Assembly: GCF_900182645.1 (NCBI RefSeq)
Contig: NZ_FXTA01000008.1
Span: forward strand, 37,041-101,040
Reading direction: 5' to 3'
DNA length: 64,000 bases
From: Flavobacterium resistens
GTDB taxonomy: Bacteria; Bacteroidota; Bacteroidia; Flavobacteriales; Flavobacteriaceae
A program made the position numbers and the translations under genes. The notes beneath the pieces are model-generated. The model was not told the origin of the DNA, did not search any database, and was given only the letters and a program-made list of their open reading frames with translations. This document shows, in pieces, positions 10,261-19,754 of the stretch. The number at the start of each line of letters is the position of its first letter. The stretch's first letter is position 1.

Positions 10261-10268
10261 TAAATTTG
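10261..10268 (+). promoter_or_regulatory. -7 element TAAATTTG of the lipoprotein gene
   Basis: TAAATTTG matches the Flavobacterium -7 consensus TAnnTTTG and lies 28 bp before the start codon at 10296. A TTG at the expected -33 distance is not present, so the promoter is weak or activator-dependent, if real. Confidence 0.45.
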
Positions 10269-10295
10269 AGATAATCAACTTAAAAAAAATAGGCT

Positions 10296-10760
10296 ATGAA
10301 AAATCTTGGATTTTTTTTAATACCAATTTTCTTTTATTCCTGTCAACAAAAGGGAATTAGAAATGATTCAGTTCATACTCGAGATACAATTGTCAGTCAA
10401 AAAGAAAGAGAAGAAAACAAACAAATAGATGATACTATTTTTATGAATTTTAAAGATGCCAAAGGTTTATATTTAGCCGAAGGTCAATTAGATTCAATTC
10501 ACCCCCGTGTATTTATTAAATTCAAAAATGAAAATCTGGGTGAATTAAACGGAAAAATTATTTTGGCAACAGATAATGGAAACATCCGTTTTAACCAAAT
10601 TATTTTTCCAGATAACTCTTCAGACGGCCCTTTTGGAAAAGACTTGCAAATACAACTCACTCAAAAAGGAAATCACATTATTATAGTTGGACATTCACAA
10701 ATGGCAGATAATCCATATTGGGGTAAATTTAAAGTACAACTTGAGAATTCAAAAGAATAA
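10296..10760 (+). CDS. Small lipoprotein of unknown function
   Basis: 154 residues. The N-terminus is a short lipoprotein signal ending in the lipobox FYSC-QQ, so Cys at about residue 16 should be lipidated. The mature part is polar with several beta-strand-like stretches (IHPRVFIKFKNENLGELNGKI). I do not recognise the family. It is a single-gene unit between a divergent operon and a long non-coding stretch. Confidence 0.65.
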   Translation: MKNLGFFLIPIFFYSCQQKGIRNDSVHTRDTIVSQKEREENKQIDDTIFMNFKDAKGLYLAEGQLDSIHPRVFIKFKNENLGELNGKIILATDNGNIRFNQIIFPDNSSDGPFGKDLQIQLTQKGNHIIIVGHSQMADNPYWGKFKVQLENSKE

Positions 10761-11272
10761 ATATATCCATCAAATTAATTATATACCAATAAGATTTTGA
10801 TACCTAAATTTTAGTTTTTTTTCTTCAAATTTCAAAAAATAGATAAAACCAAGAGTAATCCACTATTTTACCTTACGTAAAAATACTTGGTTTATTAAGC
10901 TTATTTTTAATTTTTCCTACAATTTTAATTCTCAAAAAAGTTTTTTTATAATTCCAACACCACGTAAAGGCTAAAATTATAAGCTTAAAACTATAATCAC
11001 CACAAAAACAAAACCTTACAAAAAACAAGAAAAACAAAATCAAAATTCTTCCACCATCATATGGTAAAAAACAAAAAACACAAACATTTCATTTACAAGT
11101 AATTAGATCAAAAACAACGAAAATTTTAATATTTTAAAAAACAACCACTAAATGGTGATAAAAAAATAAAACATAAACACCTCATTGTCAGTATTTTTTT
11201 AGAAAACATTCCAAGAAAAAGTTATAACTCCAAAAAAAAGTAAGAAAAAAGAAGAAATCAATTTATAGAAAA
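10761..11272. other. Long AT-rich intergenic region; nothing recognised
   Basis: About 510 bp, extremely A-rich on the plus strand, with many adenine runs. I see no ORF with coding character, no convincing terminator after the lipoprotein gene and no RNA gene. The promoter of the roadblock-like gene begins at its right end. Confidence 0.5.
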
Positions 11273-11304
11273 TTGATAGCTGGATATTTTTAAAAATATA
11301 TTTG
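11273..11304 (+). promoter_or_regulatory. Consensus Flavobacterium promoter of the roadblock-like gene
   Basis: TTG at 11273-11275 and TATATTTG at 11297-11304, separated by 21 bp, match the -33/-7 consensus TTG / TAnnTTTG. Transcription should begin near 11311, giving a leader of about 50 nt before the ATG at 11363. Confidence 0.75.
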
Positions 11305-11362
11305 TAAAGTCGACAACAGCTAAAGATAAAAACAAATATTAACCAATTAAATACACCCAATT

Positions 11363-11740
11363 ATGTCAGATTTTTTAAAACAATTCGGAGATGATCTAGA
11401 AAAAAATGTACCAGGATTTATCGCAGTTTCAATTGCAGAAATTCAAACAGGAATGTCTTACTTTTCACTTTCAGTAGTTCCAGAATTTGATCCAGAATTA
11501 GCATCTGCTTTTAACCTTGAAGTTGTAAAAGCAAAAATGAACGCTGTAAGTGCTTTAGGACTTAAAAATCAGATTGTTTCAGACATCATGATTACGTTAA
11601 CCTCCCAAATTCATATTATTGATGTTTCTGAGAACAACTTATATATGATCTATCTCGCAGTTGACTCTACTAAAGCGAACTTAGGGATGACAAAAGCAAT
11701 TCTTAACAAATACAAAAAAGAGATTGCTTCTAAATTATAA
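11363..11740 (+). CDS. Roadblock/LC7-like small protein
   Basis: 125 residues, no signal peptide. The pattern of an amphipathic N-terminal helix, a strand pair (GFIAVSIAEIQTGMSY), a central helix and a C-terminal strand-helix (NNLYMIYLAVDSTKANLGMTKAILNKY) resembles Roadblock/LC7 domains. That family includes MglB, which regulates small GTPases. No GTPase gene is adjacent. The gene has a consensus promoter and its own terminator, which suggests a separately and perhaps strongly expressed transcript. The family call rests on overall pattern and is moderate. Confidence 0.55.
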   Translation: MSDFLKQFGDDLEKNVPGFIAVSIAEIQTGMSYFSLSVVPEFDPELASAFNLEVVKAKMNAVSALGLKNQIVSDIMITLTSQIHIIDVSENNLYMIYLAVDSTKANLGMTKAILNKYKKEIASKL

Positions 11741-11759
11741 TGATTTGAAATTGTGAAAT

Positions 11760-11788
11760 GGCCGACTTTTTTTAAAGTTGGCCTTTTT
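11760..11788 (+). terminator. Rho-independent terminator of the roadblock-like gene
   Basis: A stem GGCCGACTTT / AAAGTTGGCC (one G-U pair) with a 4-nt loop, followed by TTTTT, ends 20-50 bp past the stop codon at 11740. Confidence 0.85.
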
Positions 11789-11820
11789 AAAATATTAATT
11801 AATTTAAAAAGTGAGACGTT

Positions 11821-13101
11821 ATGAAGAATAAATTAATATTGCTTGTATTTTTTACTTTCACAATCCTAATTAATGCACAAAATACTAAAGGCATTAGTGG
11901 CGATGCCAATTGGTTGAATATGTGGACAAATTTTAATCCTAAAACGACCAATTATAATGAAGCCTCTATAATACTAAATGGTACTATTAGTGCAAATATG
12001 ACATTAAAAAAAGAAAATGTTTATGTATTAGTCGGTACTGTTTATGTTGCCCCAAATGTAACTTTGACAATTCAGCCTGGTACGCTCATAAGATGTGATA
12101 CTGATACTTTGACCACATTAGTAATTACAAAAGGCGCCAAAATTATTGCTGAAGGTACTGAGACCGATCCTATTGTTTTTACTTCAAATAAAAACTCTGG
12201 AGACAGAAATGCTGGGGACTGGGGAGGCATAATTCTTTTAGGAGATGCACCAATAAACAAAACAGGAGGAGTTGGTATTTTAGAATTTGATCTTGACCCA
12301 CAAAAAGCACAATATGGTGGTGATAATAAAGAATGTGATTCTGGAATTTTAAAATATGTCAGGATTGAGTTTTCTGGAAAAAGAACACCTGCTAATAAAC
12401 CTATCAATGGGCTATCATTAGCTGGCGTTGGAAGCAAAACAAAATTAGAATATATTCAGATTACTTCATGTGATGACGATTCGTTTCAATTCTATGGAGG
12501 ATATGTAAATGCCAACAATTTAGTATCTGTGCGATCTGCAGATGATGATTTTGATTTTACACAAGGTGTCCAATGCAATCTCTCTAACAGTATTGCTATT
12601 AGAAGTCCGTTCCTGTCCGACAGTTACGGATCTCGTTGTTTTGAGATGGAAACAGTTGACACCAGAAAAGGAGAAGTTTTAGACAGCAAAAAAGAAATGA
12701 CCCGAGTAAATGCAACAAATATCACAATGATGCACACAGAAGATATTGGCACTGAAACTGAAGGACTTAAACACGAAGCAATATTAATCAGAGAAAATAC
12801 TTTTTTAACATTGACCAATTCTGTAATATCAGGATTTAGCCACCTCATTATATTTTCAGATACTGTGACAATTTCCGATGAATTCTTAGGAAAAATAATT
12901 TTAAAAGATCTGCTTATTAATGATACCAAGATTATTGGAACAACGCAAAATACTGCTACCAATGCCTTCATTAGTAATTGGTATCAAGGAAAAGAATTCG
13001 GAATCGATTTTATAAAACTCAAAAACGATGAATTATTTGCCAGTTCATCCATGAGAAAAAAGCCTGATTTTAGAATTAAAAGCCAAAACTTAACTAATTA
13101 A
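11821..13101 (+). CDS. Secreted right-handed beta-helix protein
   Basis: 426 residues with a signal peptide ending in INAQ. A conserved opening found in many Bacteroidetes secreted proteins follows: VYVAPNVTLTIQPGTLI, then GAKIIAEGTETDPIVFTS, GDWGGIILLGDAPIN and LKYVRIEFSGKR. These are rungs of a right-handed parallel beta-helix. The related family is usually cell-surface or secreted and of unknown activity. No T9SS C-terminal domain is visible, unlike many longer relatives. It begins 33 bp after the upstream terminator and has its own terminator downstream. Confidence 0.72.
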   Translation: MKNKLILLVFFTFTILINAQNTKGISGDANWLNMWTNFNPKTTNYNEASIILNGTISANMTLKKENVYVLVGTVYVAPNVTLTIQPGTLIRCDTDTLTTLVITKGAKIIAEGTETDPIVFTSNKNSGDRNAGDWGGIILLGDAPINKTGGVGILEFDLDPQKAQYGGDNKECDSGILKYVRIEFSGKRTPANKPINGLSLAGVGSKTKLEYIQITSCDDDSFQFYGGYVNANNLVSVRSADDDFDFTQGVQCNLSNSIAIRSPFLSDSYGSRCFEMETVDTRKGEVLDSKKEMTRVNATNITMMHTEDIGTETEGLKHEAILIRENTFLTLTNSVISGFSHLIIFSDTVTISDEFLGKIILKDLLINDTKIIGTTQNTATNAFISNWYQGKEFGIDFIKLKNDELFASSSMRKKPDFRIKSQNLTN

Positions 13102-13110
13102 AATCAATAA

Positions 13111-13146
13111 AAAAGCCAGTAATCTAAACGATTACTGGCTTTTTTA
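13111..13146. terminator. Bidirectional terminator between convergent genes
   Basis: A perfect 14-bp stem (AAAAGCCAGTAATC / GATTACTGGCTTTT) with a 5-nt loop is flanked by A-runs and T-runs. It follows the beta-helix gene and can also serve the convergent minus-strand gene ending at 13270. Confidence 0.88.
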
Positions 13147-13269
13147 TATCATTTCACTTTCTCTTTACATATTTATAAAACTACTATTTGGAATTTGATT
13201 TATAAATAACTAAGCTTCAAAATCCCTTGTTTTCAACCTATATAAAGAATTATAATTTAAAAGTCATCC

Positions 13270-14346
13270 TTAGCGAATATTTTTTGCTCTTTTTGCCGAA
13301 TCAGCGATATAAGAAAGCAACCATGCCATTTGTCCCTGTTTCGTAAAATAGATTTTTTTAGATTTGACATCTGGAATTTTCTCTAATACAGTCAGCAATA
13401 TTGAATTTGCTGCAATTAAGTATTTTTGAGAATACGTTTTTAATACTTTCTCAACATCCTTATTTTGCGAAGCTAATGCTTCAAATTTTGCGTAATCTGT
13501 TTTTATCATATTGTTGTAATCTGCAACTTCCTTAATTTCAAACGGACTAAAATTTTCTGTTGCTCCTTTTCCCTTATACAGCGTATAGAATGCCCAAACT
13601 GCGCCTCCGGACATGTATACATTTTTTTTGTTATTGATTTTAGGACTTTGCTGATATAAATGATCTGTCTGTTCTTTTAATTCAGGCAACGCATTAACTA
13701 GTAGCTCATTAAATTCATCAACCGAATTGGTTTTGGCATTTTTATTTATTTTCTCCGTAAAAGTTACTGTGCCTAAATCTAAAGTTACAGGATAAAACAC
13801 TAAAATATCATCCTCATTAAATTCTTCTACATATCCGCCCTTAGTATTCCCTCCTCCAATATCCAGAATTAAAGAATCCGAATACTCTTTTGGCGGAATG
13901 CATCCTTTTAGCAATAATTTTGCTTCCGTATCAGAAGTAATTATGGCTACATTAATATTTGTAAAAACATATAGTTTTTGAAGCAATACGTCTACATTTT
14001 TGGCCATTCCTACACCAGAAGATACAACTATAAATATGTTTTTTTCCTCAATTTTGAATTCCTTTAGTAGTTTGGTGTAATTTTTCACTGTCACATTAAA
14101 GGCCGTTTCAATATCATTTTCTGCTAATTTTCCGTCTATGGAAATCCCTTTCGCGATAGCAATATTTTCTGTCCAAAAATCAACTACTTCGTACTTTCCT
14201 TTTTTAATGTTTTGGACATTTATTACCGACATTTTTATTCCCTTGCTTCCTATTTCAATTCCTGCATAAAGTTCTTGAGAAATCAAGTTCGAAGGAATCA
14301 AAAAAATAAAAATAATTATGGCTATGAATGCAATATTTTTTTTCAT
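13270..14346 (-). CDS. Exported Ppx/GppA-like (actin-fold phosphatase) protein
   Basis: 358 residues. A strong signal peptide (about 1-24, ending LISQ) precedes an ASKHA/actin-like fold. Visible motifs are AGIEIGSKGIKMSVINV (phosphate-1 position), VSSGVGMAKN, LILDIGGGNTKGGY (phosphate-2, as DIGGGS in Ppx/GppA) and YMSGGAVWAF (adenosine-type motif). Ppx/GppA enzymes hydrolyse polyphosphate or pppGpp and are normally cytoplasmic, so an export signal is odd. It may act in the periplasm on an unknown substrate, or be a non-enzymatic binder. The next minus-strand gene upstream is an MFS transporter 91 bp away, possibly cotranscribed. Confidence 0.68.
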   Translation of the reverse strand: MKKNIAFIAIIIFIFLIPSNLISQELYAGIEIGSKGIKMSVINVQNIKKGKYEVVDFWTENIAIAKGISIDGKLAENDIETAFNVTVKNYTKLLKEFKIEEKNIFIVVSSGVGMAKNVDVLLQKLYVFTNINVAIITSDTEAKLLLKGCIPPKEYSDSLILDIGGGNTKGGYVEEFNEDDILVFYPVTLDLGTVTFTEKINKNAKTNSVDEFNELLVNALPELKEQTDHLYQQSPKINNKKNVYMSGGAVWAFYTLYKGKGATENFSPFEIKEVADYNNMIKTDYAKFEALASQNKDVEKVLKTYSQKYLIAANSILLTVLEKIPDVKSKKIYFTKQGQMAWLLSYIADSAKRAKNIR

Positions 14347-14437
14347 CTTAATTGAGTGTTTTTTAATAATAGGAGAAGCTCATTTTTATTCAAACATTGA
14401 AAAGGAAATAATAGGTTCATTTTCAAATCAAAGCCAG

Positions 14438-15709
14438 TTATAGCTTCTTGTTTTTATCAACAAAAATGGATTGCACTATTTTTATTTTAGTTTCTATTGT
14501 TTCTTTTTCAACCGTTTTTACCAGCCAATAACAAAGCGAAATAGCAAATAAACCGATTAAACTCATAAAAATGAAATCTGCTCTGTAGCTTGCGTAGGCT
14601 ACAATTTCCATACCTGTCTTAGCGCTTAAAATATGAGCAAGACTAAAACTCATTGTAAAAACAGACATATACCTGCCCTCTTGATTATTGTGTGATCTCG
14701 TCATAGCAAATGAATTTGCAAAAGGAAAAGTCAACATTACCCCAAGTGTCATAAAAAACATCATTACATACAATATTCCGTACCATTTGTCATTCGTTAA
14801 TAAAAGAATATAGCTAAGAACCATAAAACCCAAACCTACCATGATGACATTCAACTTATTAATTCTGTTTCTTTCTACATAATTAACAATCGGCAATTCA
14901 AACAATAATGTCAATATTCCGCTAAAACTTAAAATCAAACCGCTGTTTACTTCTGATAAATTAAATTGTTCTCTGTGATACAGGGTCAATGTAGTAAATA
15001 CCTGAAAATACATAATTCCTGTTATCAGCGAAATGAACATATGCGTTAAAAAAGCTCTATCTTTTAATATCGCATATTTGTCTACTCCAATATTGTTTTT
15101 TTTGAGTTTAAAAGGCAGTTTTCTTTCTTTAACTAAAAGAACAAAAACTAAAACCGCAAGTATACAAGTAGCCGAATCTACATAAAACAGATATTTATAA
15201 CCTATCAACATAATTATAACACCGCCTAAAGGAGGACCAAATAAAAAGCCCAAACTTGTTGCTGATCTTACCAAAGCCAATGCTCTGGTTTTATTTTCTT
15301 TACGAGTATATGTATTTAAGGACACCAGCATTGCAGGCCTGAACATATCTGCTATAGTTGTTAAAAGTAGAATTGAAAAACAAAATCCTTCAAATGAAGT
15401 TATATACTGCAACATAAAAAAGATGATACCGCTTCCAAAAAGGCTGCCTATCATTACTTTATAAAATCCGATTTTATCAGACAAAACGCCGCTTAGCCAG
15501 GTTCCAATAAAAGAACCCACACCAAAACAAACCATAACCCATCCGATCTGATTATATTCAAAATGCAGATTCTCTCGCATATATTTTGAGAGAAACGGAA
15601 TTACCATTGTTCCGGTTCTGTTTATAAAGGTTATTAATGTCAAAATCCAAATTTCCTTTGGAAAACCACTATAATTTTCGATGTATTTTTTTCTTAAGTC
15701 GCTGATCAT
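14438..15709 (-). CDS. MFS transporter (DHA1-type efflux family)
   Basis: 423 residues with about 12 hydrophobic segments and the MFS motif A region GTWLSGVLSDKIGFYKV in the loop between helices 2 and 3. The second half contains the expected pseudo-repeat. Drug:H+ antiporter-type transporters of this length export small molecules from the cytoplasm, but the substrate is unknown. It precedes the exported Ppx/GppA-like gene on the same strand. Confidence 0.82.
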   Translation of the reverse strand: MISDLRKKYIENYSGFPKEIWILTLITFINRTGTMVIPFLSKYMRENLHFEYNQIGWVMVCFGVGSFIGTWLSGVLSDKIGFYKVMIGSLFGSGIIFFMLQYITSFEGFCFSILLLTTIADMFRPAMLVSLNTYTRKENKTRALALVRSATSLGFLFGPPLGGVIIMLIGYKYLFYVDSATCILAVLVFVLLVKERKLPFKLKKNNIGVDKYAILKDRAFLTHMFISLITGIMYFQVFTTLTLYHREQFNLSEVNSGLILSFSGILTLLFELPIVNYVERNRINKLNVIMVGLGFMVLSYILLLTNDKWYGILYVMMFFMTLGVMLTFPFANSFAMTRSHNNQEGRYMSVFTMSFSLAHILSAKTGMEIVAYASYRADFIFMSLIGLFAISLCYWLVKTVEKETIETKIKIVQSIFVDKNKKL

Positions 15710-15981
15710 TTCTTTATTTTTTTTGATGATTTTTTATTTTTTTTGATACCACTTTTAAATAAATCCAAAGAGAAACTTTGTAAATCACTAATCAAGATTT
15801 ATATTTTTTTGTCTTTAGACAGAAAAATATAAACCGCAATTACTGCAAACGAGTATACCTTGCATTTTGACAAATTGCCGTTCTTTCTTTTAAATAGTGG
15901 ATTTATGATTTTATAGATTTATGTTGTTTTTAGGGTATATATATTTTCAATGAAAATATATCTCAACATATTTCTATACTC

Positions 15982-16968
15982 TTAATTGGATGAATCTTTA
16001 TTGAAAATAATGGTATTTACCACCACTTCTTTCATCCATTTAATAGTTTCAATTACCCCAGTTTCCTTACAAATCATGTTGCAGCTTTGATGTCCCCAAG
16101 CCAAATTATACGGTGAATGATTGAATTCTCCCGTTTTCAACTGATTAATGTAAAAAAGGTTGATCTGACTAACTTCCTTATCGATATCTGATGATTTCTC
16201 AGCAGATTCAAAGAAATTGATCATAAAAGCCCCTGCACTTAATTTTTTTAAGCAAAGAGGGCAAATAGTGTTTTTCACATTATCAATAATTCGCGTCTTG
16301 TAAAGTCGGTCGGTATTAGATAGTTTTTGATTATTACAGGCTGTAATTATAGCTGCCCTTCGATTTTCGATATCACTTTCCGTCATGCCAGCGTTGAGCG
16401 CCACTTCATCGGAATCGTAGCAGAGCCAGAATAAATATTCTAATTGCAAATGACAGGATTTGATTGTTGAAAGTGGAGCATATTCTGCAACTCTAATTCC
16501 GGCACCTTTGCAGTTACTGGTATTAAAACCGAGAATAATTTTCTCCTCGCCTTTTATTCCTGATGATACTATTCTTGCTACAAAATGACCATCAATAGGA
16601 ACTGCCCTTTTCTCAGCTACAGAGAGCTTATTTTTATAAGGATTAAAATTATTCCATTGAGATCTTGTCTCATAAAATAAAATAGTATTAACACCAAGTT
16701 TTAGTTTCTTGGCTTTCATTGTAATTAATGCATCCGGATTTGAGTAGTAATCTTCAGGACTCATAACCACAATAAATCCGCTTTCAAATTTTTGAGAAGT
16801 TAAAACGGAAATGTCGAATAAATCAATTGATTCAAAAGGAATCAAAACAGTGCCATTTCTATTGGCTCTATTTTGAAAAATCACATCATCATTCGCGCTT
16901 CTTGTTTGTCCGGTTTTGTAAATTTTACTTTGCAGTAAAGGAGGTAGTTTGGGTAGTCTTTTTGCCAT
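15982..16968 (-). CDS. HNH-type restriction endonuclease-like protein, solitary
   Basis: 328 residues, cytoplasmic. The C-terminal third has a treble-clef/HNH arrangement: CPLCLKK, then YINQLKTGEFNHSPYNLAWGHQSCN. That is a zinc-knuckle pair followed by an N/H-rich ββα-metal motif. The N-terminal region (LPPLLQSKIYKTGQTR, NRNGTVLIPFESIDLFDI) resembles, from memory, BstXI-type restriction enzymes. No DNA methyltransferase is encoded near it, which is unusual for a functional type II system. It could be an orphan nuclease, a degenerate one, or one protected by a methylase elsewhere. The exact family is uncertain. Confidence 0.6.
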   Translation of the reverse strand: MAKRLPKLPPLLQSKIYKTGQTRSANDDVIFQNRANRNGTVLIPFESIDLFDISVLTSQKFESGFIVVMSPEDYYSNPDALITMKAKKLKLGVNTILFYETRSQWNNFNPYKNKLSVAEKRAVPIDGHFVARIVSSGIKGEEKIILGFNTSNCKGAGIRVAEYAPLSTIKSCHLQLEYLFWLCYDSDEVALNAGMTESDIENRRAAIITACNNQKLSNTDRLYKTRIIDNVKNTICPLCLKKLSAGAFMINFFESAEKSSDIDKEVSQINLFYINQLKTGEFNHSPYNLAWGHQSCNMICKETGVIETIKWMKEVVVNTIIFNKDSSN

Positions 16969-17724
16969 AGGTTAAGTTAGTTGTGTGTTAGTTTTATTTT
17001 AGATTTGGCAGCATTATCTTCTTTACATTCTTTAATTTAACTTTAAAAATTCATAGTAAAATGTCGAGCTTTTTTTTGATTAACTTTTAGGTATTATTTT
17101 TTCATTCAGGGTTCTTTTTAAATATTTGACAATATATTTTTGTAATTTTATAAAAAACTAAATATCAATAATTTAACATAAAGTTATTTTTTAAAAAGTA
17201 ATAAATTTCAAGCAAACACTTAAAACTTAATCTTTTTTTCAAACTTAAACATTTGTTAAATATAAACAAATCTATTTTATTCGCGTCTGAAAATAAATGG
17301 ACTATTTTATTATTATGATGGACAATCTTACTATTATCTCATTTGCTTATTTTAAGAAAATACTTTTATATACCTATAAAATTACTAGGAAGAGTTTAAG
17401 AAATTACCGTAATGGATTATCTTATTATTACGTTATTAAAGGAAAAAATAACCTAATATTTTTCATACAAAAAATTATTACTTAAAATGTTAAAATATAA
17501 AAGCCTTTTAAATTCTTAAATCAATCATCAAAAACACAATGTAAGAACTTAACTTACAACACTATAAAACCTAAACTAGATTAAAAACATTTACGCCTTA
17601 AGAAATAACTAAGACGATTAAAATTATAATTTACAGCTCATTCAAAAATCATTTTAAAATTAAAACAGAAGAAAATAAAATCGTATTTTAGCAATAAATG
17701 CTTTTTTGTTCATATTAAATTATC
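16969..17724. other. Long AT-rich intergenic region between divergent genes
   Basis: 756 bp with no credible gene. A 62-codon ORF at 17297-17485 is composed almost entirely of AT-rich codons and has no recognisable features, so I do not accept it. A degenerate -7-like TATTTTAG at 17684-17691 could serve the AraC-family gene at 17725. Confidence 0.5.
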
Positions 17725-18627
17725 ATGGAAAGTTTTAAACAACACGATGAATTTCGGACGGAAAAATTAATATCGTTGCCCAATAATGTTTGGCAAAAAG
17801 CAATCGAAGAAAATCCTGTATTAGGTAATTTGTATATTACTCATATTGGATATTTCCCTAACGCAACTTATTATTACAGGGAGCGAAAAAAAGGATGCAC
17901 AGATAATATTCTAATTTACTGTGTACGTGGAAAAGGATGGCATATTGTAAATGGCATTCGTTTTGAAATTCGGCCAAATCAATTTTTTATAATTCCCGCA
18001 ACAAATCAACATATAATTTATGGAGCCGATGAAGATGATCCCTGGACAATATATTGGGTTCATTTTAGCAGTCGTAAAATAGACATTTTTAATAAAAGCT
18101 TCAATATTGGCTTATTCGACGGTCCCCGACAAATCGCTTATAATGAAAAAGGAATAGAATTATGGAATATTATGTACCATAGCCTTGAAATGGGTTATGG
18201 AAAAGAAAATATTACCAAGGCAAATTTATGCTTATATCATTTTCTTTCTTCTTTTTTATATCCTGATGTCAACGTCAATGAAAAAAAACAGGACGAAAAA
18301 GACTCGATAAGCAACACTATTACCTACATGAGAAATAATCTAGGCGGAAAAATCACTTTAGAAGATTTGGCTTTAATAAACAATTTATCGCCTTCACATT
18401 TCTCACTGCTTTTCAAAAAAAGCACCGGAATGGCACCGTTGGATTATTTTATTCACTTGAAATTACAACAAGCCTGTTTGTTACTAATAACCTCCGAAGT
18501 TAAAGTAAAAATTATTGCTGCTGATTTGGGATATGATGATCCGTATTATTTTTCTCGTCTATTTAAAAAGCATATGAAAATATCTCCATTGCAATATCGT
18601 TTTTCTCCTCAATCAAAGTCGTCATAA
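17725..18627 (+). CDS. AraC-family transcriptional regulator
   Basis: 300 residues. The N-terminal half is a cupin-like effector domain (GKGWHIVNGIRFEIRPNQFFIIPA). The C-terminal half (about 200-295) holds two helix-turn-helix motifs, including SPSHFSLLFKKSTGMAPLDY and LGYDDPYYFSRLFKKHMKISP, the AraC signature. These proteins usually activate sugar or stress genes on ligand binding. It converges with the luciferase-like oxidoreductase gene across a shared terminator. Its targets cannot be read from the sequence. Confidence 0.92.
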   Translation: MESFKQHDEFRTEKLISLPNNVWQKAIEENPVLGNLYITHIGYFPNATYYYRERKKGCTDNILIYCVRGKGWHIVNGIRFEIRPNQFFIIPATNQHIIYGADEDDPWTIYWVHFSSRKIDIFNKSFNIGLFDGPRQIAYNEKGIELWNIMYHSLEMGYGKENITKANLCLYHFLSSFLYPDVNVNEKKQDEKDSISNTITYMRNNLGGKITLEDLALINNLSPSHFSLLFKKSTGMAPLDYFIHLKLQQACLLLITSEVKVKIIAADLGYDDPYYFSRLFKKHMKISPLQYRFSPQSKSS

Positions 18628-18644
18628 AATTTTATAGAGATTTT

Positions 18645-18684
18645 AAAATGCCCCAAAATAGTATCTAACTTTTTGGGGCATTTT
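18645..18684. terminator. Bidirectional terminator
   Basis: Inverted repeat AAAATGCCCCAAAA / TTTTTGGGGCATTTT with an 11-nt loop lies between the stop codons of the convergent AraC and oxidoreductase genes. A- and T-runs on either side allow termination in both directions. Confidence 0.88.
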
Positions 18685-18705
18685 AATAATTATATATTTT
18701 AAAAA

Positions 18706-19728
18706 CTATCGCCAGCCCATCTCTGGAGCAATATATTTTAATATCGAAGAGAGTATATGCACATTATAGTCAACACCCAATGTATTTGGAATTGTTAAAA
18801 GCAATGTATCAGCTTCCTGAATAGCCTCATCTTGTTTTAACTCTTCAATAAGTTTATCCGGTTCAGCTGCATAACTCTTTCCGAAAATGGCTCGTTTATC
18901 ACTTTCAATATTTCCAAAACTATCAGAGCCTTTTCCTTGATCGCCAAAGTAATACTTGTCCTGATCTGTGACAAGTGCAAAAATGGAACGGCTGACAGAA
19001 ACTCTCGCCTCGCGATCATGTCCAGCTTTTTTCCAGGCTTCTTTATAGAGTCTGATTTGTTCTGCCTGTTGGATATGAAAAGGCTTCCCGTTTTCATCAT
19101 ATTTAAGCGTAGAACTTTGCAGATGCATTCCGTTTTCAGCTGCCCAGACAGCAGTAGCATTAGATGCTGCTCCCCACCAAATTCTTTCTCGTAATCCTTC
19201 AGAATACGGTTCCAGGCGCAACAAACCAGGCGGATTTGGAAACATCGGATACGGATTTGGCTCTGCAAATCCCTCACCATTTAGTTTCTCTAAAAATTCT
19301 AAAGCTTTTTTGCGTCCCATATCGGCATCTGTTTCACCTTGTTCGGGTTCATATCCGAAAGAGCGCCAACCATCAATAACCTGTTCTGGTGATCCTCTGC
19401 TTATTCCTAATTGTAAACGTCCCTCTGAAATTAAATCAGCAGCACTGGCATCTTCAACCATATATAATGGGTTCTCATATCGCATATCGATAACTCCTGT
19501 CCCAATCTCAATTTTGCTTGTTTTAGCACCGATGGCAGAAAGTAAAGGAAATGGTGAAGCCAACTGTCGTGCAAAATGATGCACACGGAAATAAGCGCCA
19601 TCCAAACCAATTTCTTCTGCCGCAACGGCTAAATCAATGGATTGAAGCAATGTATCGCTTGCTGTACGAGCTTTATAAGAAGGATGATTTGCCCAATGCC
19701 CAAAAGATAAAAATCCAATTTTCTTCAT
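18706..19728 (-). CDS. LLM-class (luciferase-like) flavin-dependent oxidoreductase
   Basis: 340 residues from the ATG at 19728 (MKKIGFLSFGHW). An upstream in-frame ATG at 19770 is rejected, because the -7 element TATATTTG (19755-19762) lies downstream of it. The TIM-barrel hallmarks of the bacterial luciferase family are present: GAYFRVHHFA, KIEIGTGVIDMRYENPLYMVEDA, LGISRGSPEQ and WWGAASNATAVWAAENG. These enzymes use FMNH2 or F420 to oxidise small substrates. The specific reaction is unknown. It is a single-gene unit. Confidence 0.86.
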   Translation of the reverse strand: MKKIGFLSFGHWANHPSYKARTASDTLLQSIDLAVAAEEIGLDGAYFRVHHFARQLASPFPLLSAIGAKTSKIEIGTGVIDMRYENPLYMVEDASAADLISEGRLQLGISRGSPEQVIDGWRSFGYEPEQGETDADMGRKKALEFLEKLNGEGFAEPNPYPMFPNPPGLLRLEPYSEGLRERIWWGAASNATAVWAAENGMHLQSSTLKYDENGKPFHIQQAEQIRLYKEAWKKAGHDREARVSVSRSIFALVTDQDKYYFGDQGKGSDSFGNIESDKRAIFGKSYAAEPDKLIEELKQDEAIQEADTLLLTIPNTLGVDYNVHILSSILKYIAPEMGWR

Positions 19729-19754
19729 TGATAGCAATATTAATATTATACTCC

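Noticed and set aside
17297..17485. 62-codon ORF in the intergenic region before the AraC gene
   Set aside because: Composition is that of random AT-rich DNA, with no promoter, ribosome-binding context or recognisable domain.
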